Shown here: one piece after another, positions 3,661 to 7,149 of the stretch | How the letters are laid out: each line of letters opens with the position of its first letter | How positions within the stretch are numbered: the first letter of the stretch is position 1 | NCBI GenBank assembly: GCA_019420405.1 | Contig: JAHZHF010000048.1 | Coordinates: 1-7,149 of the forward strand | Direction: 5' to 3' | From: Clostridiales bacterium | GTDB taxonomy: Bacteria; Bacillota; Clostridia; Lachnospirales; Lachnospiraceae | DNA length: 7,149 nt | Notes under the pieces: generated by a model | Seen by the model: only the letters and a program-made list of their open reading frames with translations | What the model was told of the DNA's origin: nothing | Databases searched by the model: none | Position numbers and translations under genes: made by a program

Positions 3661-5427
3661 TTGAAGACTTTACGGGAATTGATCACAATAGAGATGAGAG
3701 AAGCGTTTCAGAAGGCAGGATATGATGAAGAGCTTGCGAAGGTAACGCTCTCAAACCGCCCCGACCTGTGCGAGTATCAGTGCAACGGAGCTCTGGCGGG
3801 AGCGAAACAGTATAAAAAGGCGCCGTTTATGATTGCGGAGGATGTAGCTGCGCATCTGACAGAGAGCGAATATTTTGAATCTGTGGATGTAGTGAAGCCG
3901 GGATTTATCAACCTGAAACTGTCTGCTGAAAGTGTGTCCTCCTATTTAAATGAGATGGCAGGCGAGGAGAAGCTGGGCGTGGAGGAAGCAGAAAACCCGA
4001 AGACGATCATCATCGACTACGGCGGACCGAACGTGGCGAAGCCGCTGCATGTAGGGCATCTGCGCTCTGCGATCATCGGTGAGAGCGTGAAGCGGATCAC
4101 GAGATATAAGGGAAACCGTGTGATCGGCGATATCCATCTGGGCGACTGGGGATATCAGATGGGGCTGATCATCACTGAGCTGAAGAAGCGCCAGCCCCAG
4201 CTTCCTTATTTTGACGAATCGTTTGAGGGAGAGTATCCGGACGAAGCGCCGTTTACCATCGGGGAGCTGGAGGAGATCTATCCTACAGCCAGCGCCTATG
4301 CCAAGGAGAACGAGGAGTACCGGGAGGAAGCGCTGCACGCGACGTATTTACTCCAGAGCGGACACCGGGGATACCGCGCAATCTGGAATCATATCATGAA
4401 TGTATCCGTGACGGATCTGAAGAAAAATTACGAGAAGCTGAATGTGGAGTTTGACCTTTGGAAAGGAGAGGCGGACGCCCAGCAGTATATCCCGGATATG
4501 GTTCAGATGTTAAAGGACGGTGGATTCGCCCGTTATGACGAGGGCGCTCTTGTTGTAGATGTGCAGGAGGAGACGGACAACAAAGAAGTGCCGCCGTGTA
4601 TGATCTTAAAGTCCGACGGTGCGGCTCTGTACGATACGACAGATCTGGCAACTCTGGTTCAGAGGGAAGCGGATTATCAGCCGGATGAGGTGATCTATGT
4701 CGTTGACAAGCGTCAGGAACTTCATTTCACCCAGGTATTCCGCTGTGCGAAAAAGACAGGCATCGTGCGCCCTGAGACAGAGCTTAAATTCCTCGGATTC
4801 GGCACAATGAACGGGAAGGACGGGAAGCCGTTTAAAACCCGCGAGGGCGGTGTGATGCGTCTGGAGAACCTGATCCGTGAGATCGACGAGGAGATGTACA
4901 AGAAGATCATGGACAACCGGACCGTGGAGGAGGCAGAAGCTGAAAAAACGGCTCAGACTGTCGGGCTCGCTGCCATCAAGTACGGCGATCTGTCCAACCA
5001 GGCTTCTAAGGACTATATTTTCGATGTGGACAGGTTTACTTCTTTTGAGGGCAATACCGGACCGTATATCCTGTATACGATCGTCAGGATCAAGTCCATT
5101 CTGAATAAATATCAGGAGAGCGGCGGCAGCCTGGAGGGGCTTAAGATCCGCCCGGCTGAGAATGAGTACGAGAAGGCGCTGATGCTTCGATTGCTGAAAT
5201 TTAATGACGTATTTGGCGCTGTGTATGAGGAGACGGCTCCGCATAAGCTGTGCGCTTATATTTACGAGGCTGCCAATGAGTTTAATAAATTTTATCACGA
5301 GACAAAGATTCTCTCTGAGGAAGACGAGGAGAAGAAGTCCGGATACATTGCGCTTCTGATGCTGGCGAAACGGGTGCTGGAGACCTGCATTGACCTGCTC
5401 GGATTTGAGGCGCCGGAGAGGATGTAA
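3661..5427 (+). CDS. argS: Arginyl-tRNA synthetase (class I)
   Basis: This 588-residue cytosolic enzyme charges tRNA-Arg with arginine using ATP. In order, the protein has an N-terminal tRNA-recognition domain (about 1-95) and a Rossmann catalytic domain. The HIGH-type motif is PLHVGHLRSAIIGES (HVGH, 130-133), with the preceding GGPNVAKP characteristic of ArgRS. The KMSKS-equivalent loop KPFKTREGG (389-397) is degenerate, as usual in this family. A C-terminal all-helical DALR anticodon-binding domain follows, from about residue 460 to the end. The length matches family members of about 560-590. Start choice: a GTG at 3652 lies 1 nt from AAGGAG (3645-3650), too close, while TTG at 3661 is 10 nt away and gives the usual MKTLRELI beginning. 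The GTG start would add three residues. It heads an operon with alaX 2 bp downstream. Confidence 0.96.
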   Translation: MKTLRELITIEMREAFQKAGYDEELAKVTLSNRPDLCEYQCNGALAGAKQYKKAPFMIAEDVAAHLTESEYFESVDVVKPGFINLKLSAESVSSYLNEMAGEEKLGVEEAENPKTIIIDYGGPNVAKPLHVGHLRSAIIGESVKRITRYKGNRVIGDIHLGDWGYQMGLIITELKKRQPQLPYFDESFEGEYPDEAPFTIGELEEIYPTASAYAKENEEYREEALHATYLLQSGHRGYRAIWNHIMNVSVTDLKKNYEKLNVEFDLWKGEADAQQYIPDMVQMLKDGGFARYDEGALVVDVQEETDNKEVPPCMILKSDGAALYDTTDLATLVQREADYQPDEVIYVVDKRQELHFTQVFRCAKKTGIVRPETELKFLGFGTMNGKDGKPFKTREGGVMRLENLIREIDEEMYKKIMDNRTVEEAEAEKTAQTVGLAAIKYGDLSNQASKDYIFDVDRFTSFEGNTGPYILYTIVRIKSILNKYQESGGSLEGLKIRPAENEYEKALMLRLLKFNDVFGAVYEETAPHKLCAYIYEAANEFNKFYHETKILSEEDEEKKSGYIALLMLAKRVLETCIDLLGFEAPERM

Positions 5428-5429
5428 GG

Positions 5430-6698
5430 ATGACGGAAAAACTTTTTTACGAAGACAGCCATCTCTCGGAATTTGAGGCGGAGGTACTTTCCTGCCTGCC
5501 GTCGGAAAGCGTGCGGGGGAAATACGAGGTCGAACTGGACCGGACTGCTTTCTTCCCGGAAGGGGGCGGGCAGTATGCGGATACCGGAAGCCTGGCTGTA
5601 ATCCCGTGTGTCACGGGGGAAGAGAAAGGCCGGGAGGCACTGGCCCGTATTCTGGATGTACAGGAGAAGGAAGGACGGATTCTGCATCTTGCGGACGGCC
5701 CTCTTGCAGAAGGATGCCGGGTGAAGGGATGCATTGACTGGGACGAGCGTTTTATGAAGATGCAGCAGCACACGGGAGAGCACATCGTATCCGGAATTAT
5801 CCATGCCCGGTTCGGATATAACAACGTGGGGTTCCATCTGGGCAGCGAGGACTGCACCATGGACTTTAACGGCGGGATTACGGAGGAGGAGCTCGGGGAG
5901 ATCGAGCTGGCGGCGAACCGTGCCGTGTGGGCGAACCTTCCTGTGGTGACCCTCTATCCTTCCCGGGATGAGCTTGAAAAGATGGAGTACAGAAGCAAGA
6001 TCGAGATCGAGGGCCAGGTGCGGATCATTGAGATCCCCGGGTATGACAGGTGTGCCTGCTGCGCGCCTCACGTGGACCGTACCGGGGAGATCGGCATGAT
6101 CAAGCTGACGAATGTACAGAGATATAAAGGCGGAGTGCGCGTGACTATGCTCTGCGGAGTGAGGGCACTCCGGGATTATGAAGTGAAGCAGAAGCAGGCG
6201 AAGGAAGTCTCTGCCATGCTCTGCGCGAAAGAGAACGAGACGGCAGAGGCGGTGCGGCACTTGAAGGAGGAGTGCGCGGCGCTGAAAGGCGGTCTTGCGG
6301 AGCAGGAGAAGAAACTGATCCGGTATCAGGCGGAGAGAATTCCGGCCGGAGAAAATGCGGTCTGCGTATTCTCTGAGGATCTCCAGGGCGATTCCCTGCG
6401 GATTCTGATGAACTGCATTCTTGACGCAGGCCACAAGCTCTGCGCAGTACTGGGAGAGAATAGCGGAAAAAAAGGAGAAAAAAGCGGTGGAAATTCCGCT
6501 GCGGATGGCGGGGATGGGAAGATATACCGCTATGTGATCGGCAGCAGGAGTGTGGATGTACGTCCGCTTGCGAAAGAATTTAACGCACGGTTTGGCGGCC
6601 GCGGTGGAGGAAAACCGGAGATGGTGCAGGGAACCGTTCAGGCTGTGGTTCAGGCTGAGGCAGAGTCATGGATTCTCGAGAAGGCAGGTGAGCTTTGA
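5430..6698 (+). CDS. alaX: Alanyl-tRNA editing hydrolase, AlaX-L type with DHHA1 domain
   Basis: A 422-residue cytosolic trans-editing protein, predicted to hydrolyse mischarged Ser- or Gly-tRNA-Ala. The N-terminal part (about 1-100) resembles the AlaRS barrel and contains FFPEGGGQYADTG (41-53). The editing core carries the zinc-binding HTGEH (H114, H118) and CCAPH (C210 or C211, with C210-H214 spaced as CxxxH). A helical, charged coiled-coil stretch (about 245-300) links to a C-terminal DHHA1 domain ending in the glycine-rich GGRGGGKPEMVQG (389-401). This layout is the long AlaX form. Oddly, residues 342-364 are a Gly/Ser/Lys/Asp-rich insert within the DHHA1 domain, coded by A7 and A6 runs. 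It starts 2 bp after argS, with GGAGAGG overlapping the argS end, and its TGA overlaps the next ATG by one base. No AlaRS catalytic domain is present. Confidence 0.93.
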   Translation: MTEKLFYEDSHLSEFEAEVLSCLPSESVRGKYEVELDRTAFFPEGGGQYADTGSLAVIPCVTGEEKGREALARILDVQEKEGRILHLADGPLAEGCRVKGCIDWDERFMKMQQHTGEHIVSGIIHARFGYNNVGFHLGSEDCTMDFNGGITEEELGEIELAANRAVWANLPVVTLYPSRDELEKMEYRSKIEIEGQVRIIEIPGYDRCACCAPHVDRTGEIGMIKLTNVQRYKGGVRVTMLCGVRALRDYEVKQKQAKEVSAMLCAKENETAEAVRHLKEECAALKGGLAEQEKKLIRYQAERIPAGENAVCVFSEDLQGDSLRILMNCILDAGHKLCAVLGENSGKKGEKSGGNSAADGGDGKIYRYVIGSRSVDVRPLAKEFNARFGGRGGGKPEMVQGTVQAVVQAEAESWILEKAGEL

Positions 6699-7149
6699 TG
6701 ACGGATCAGATGGGAAATCAGGTAAGAAATCAGATACCGAGAAAAAATCCGTTCTGGAGTCTGGCCGGGCCGTTCATGGGATATGTGGCGATCCAGTGGG
6801 GCGTGCAGCTCGTGCTTCAGTTTTTGATTCAGGCGCCTTATGCCGCCCATGCGTATGCGGAGATTCTGCGTTCGGAGACAGCGCTCACTTCACAGGAAGT
6901 TATGGATGCCTTTCTCAAAGCGATGGAACCGGCACTTGAGGCGTCTCTGAGACATCAGGTAGAAGTGGCGGGAATCGCAGCCCTGTGTACACTGATCCTG
7001 ACGGGAATCTTTTTCGCGAGAGACAGGAAACAGGAAAAAATCTGCCAGGTCGCTGTGCCGGAGCGGGCTCCGGTTACAAAGTACTGGACGCTTCTTGCAT
7101 TTGGCATTGCCGGATGTGTCGCGGCCACCTCTCTTCTGACTATGGCCCA
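6698..7149 (+). CDS. Polytopic membrane protein, N-terminal part, possible CPBP protease
   Basis: An open frame runs off the window after 150 codons. ATG 6698 overlaps the alaX stop (TGATG), and AGGTGAG lies 5 nt before it, so translation is probably coupled. A polar start (MTDQMGNQVRNQIPRKNPFW) is followed by a hydrophobic segment (about 19-44), then a roughly 40-residue extracytoplasmic stretch rich in Ala and Glu. A second membrane segment (about 88-107) ends in the basic ARDRKQEK, and a third begins near 129. Lachnospiraceae CPBP-type intramembrane proteases (CAAX family) often start this way, but the diagnostic EExxxR and later histidine motifs would lie beyond the window. The family call is therefore tentative, although a membrane protein is clear. 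Confidence 0.82.
   Translation, partial: MTDQMGNQVRNQIPRKNPFWSLAGPFMGYVAIQWGVQLVLQFLIQAPYAAHAYAEILRSETALTSQEVMDAFLKAMEPALEASLRHQVEVAGIAALCTLILTGIFFARDRKQEKICQVAVPERAPVTKYWTLLAFGIAGCVAATSLLTMA

Noticed and set aside
5295..6434. 379-codon minus-strand open frame opposite alaX
   Set aside because: It lies antisense to a well-recognised AlaX protein. Its composition, rich in His, Arg, Leu and Pro, is that of a reverse-strand shadow.

Overview
The window looks like chromosomal DNA from an anaerobic low-GC-lineage Firmicute, most likely a Lachnospiraceae/Clostridia member of intermediate GC content. The evidence is the sigma-A type promoters, the strong GGAGG-type ribosome binding sites, a YtrA-type GntR/ABC operon, the style of the arginyl-tRNA synthetase and AlaX proteins, and short intergenic palindromic repeats. 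The genus assignment is inference.

Layout. Positions 1-151 hold no supportable gene, only a probable promoter and a leader hairpin for a tRNA-Arg(CCG) gene at 152-223, which is followed by its own intrinsic terminator. A perfect 11-bp hairpin (288-315) and a long bidirectional terminator (348-391) lie between the tRNA and a minus-strand operon. That operon is, in transcription order, a YtrA-like GntR repressor (2227-1856), an ABC ATPase (1859-1161) and an ABC-2 type membrane protein (1167-367). Its three genes overlap by 4 and 7 nt. Upstream is a near-consensus promoter whose -10 end and start site are covered by a perfect 24-bp palindrome, very probably the repressor's own operator. Two more strong inverted repeats abut it, so 2288-2364 is wholly palindromic.

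Positions 2411-2631 hold a small repeat cluster. A 163-bp element with perfect 14-bp terminal inverted repeats is followed by a 32-bp hairpin made of the same arms, and TTATTTT flanks each unit. The second unit contains the stop codon of the next gene. The minus-strand gene at 3528-2620 is endonuclease IV (nfo), a base-excision repair enzyme with all expected metal ligands.

A compact divergent promoter region (3562-3628) separates nfo from a plus-strand operon: argS (3661-5427), an AlaX-type alanyl-tRNA editing hydrolase (5430-6698) and the N-terminal part of a membrane protein running off the window (6698 onward). argS and alaX are 2 bp apart and alaX overlaps the next gene by 1 nt.

Functionally, the right half combines tRNA charging and proofreading, with a tRNA-Arg gene elsewhere in the window. 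The left half is a self-repressed ABC system probably answering envelope or drug stress. No large undescribed system is evident. The most unusual items are the two-unit palindromic element, the three abutting palindromes in the GntR operon leader, and the low-complexity insertion in the AlaX DHHA1 domain.
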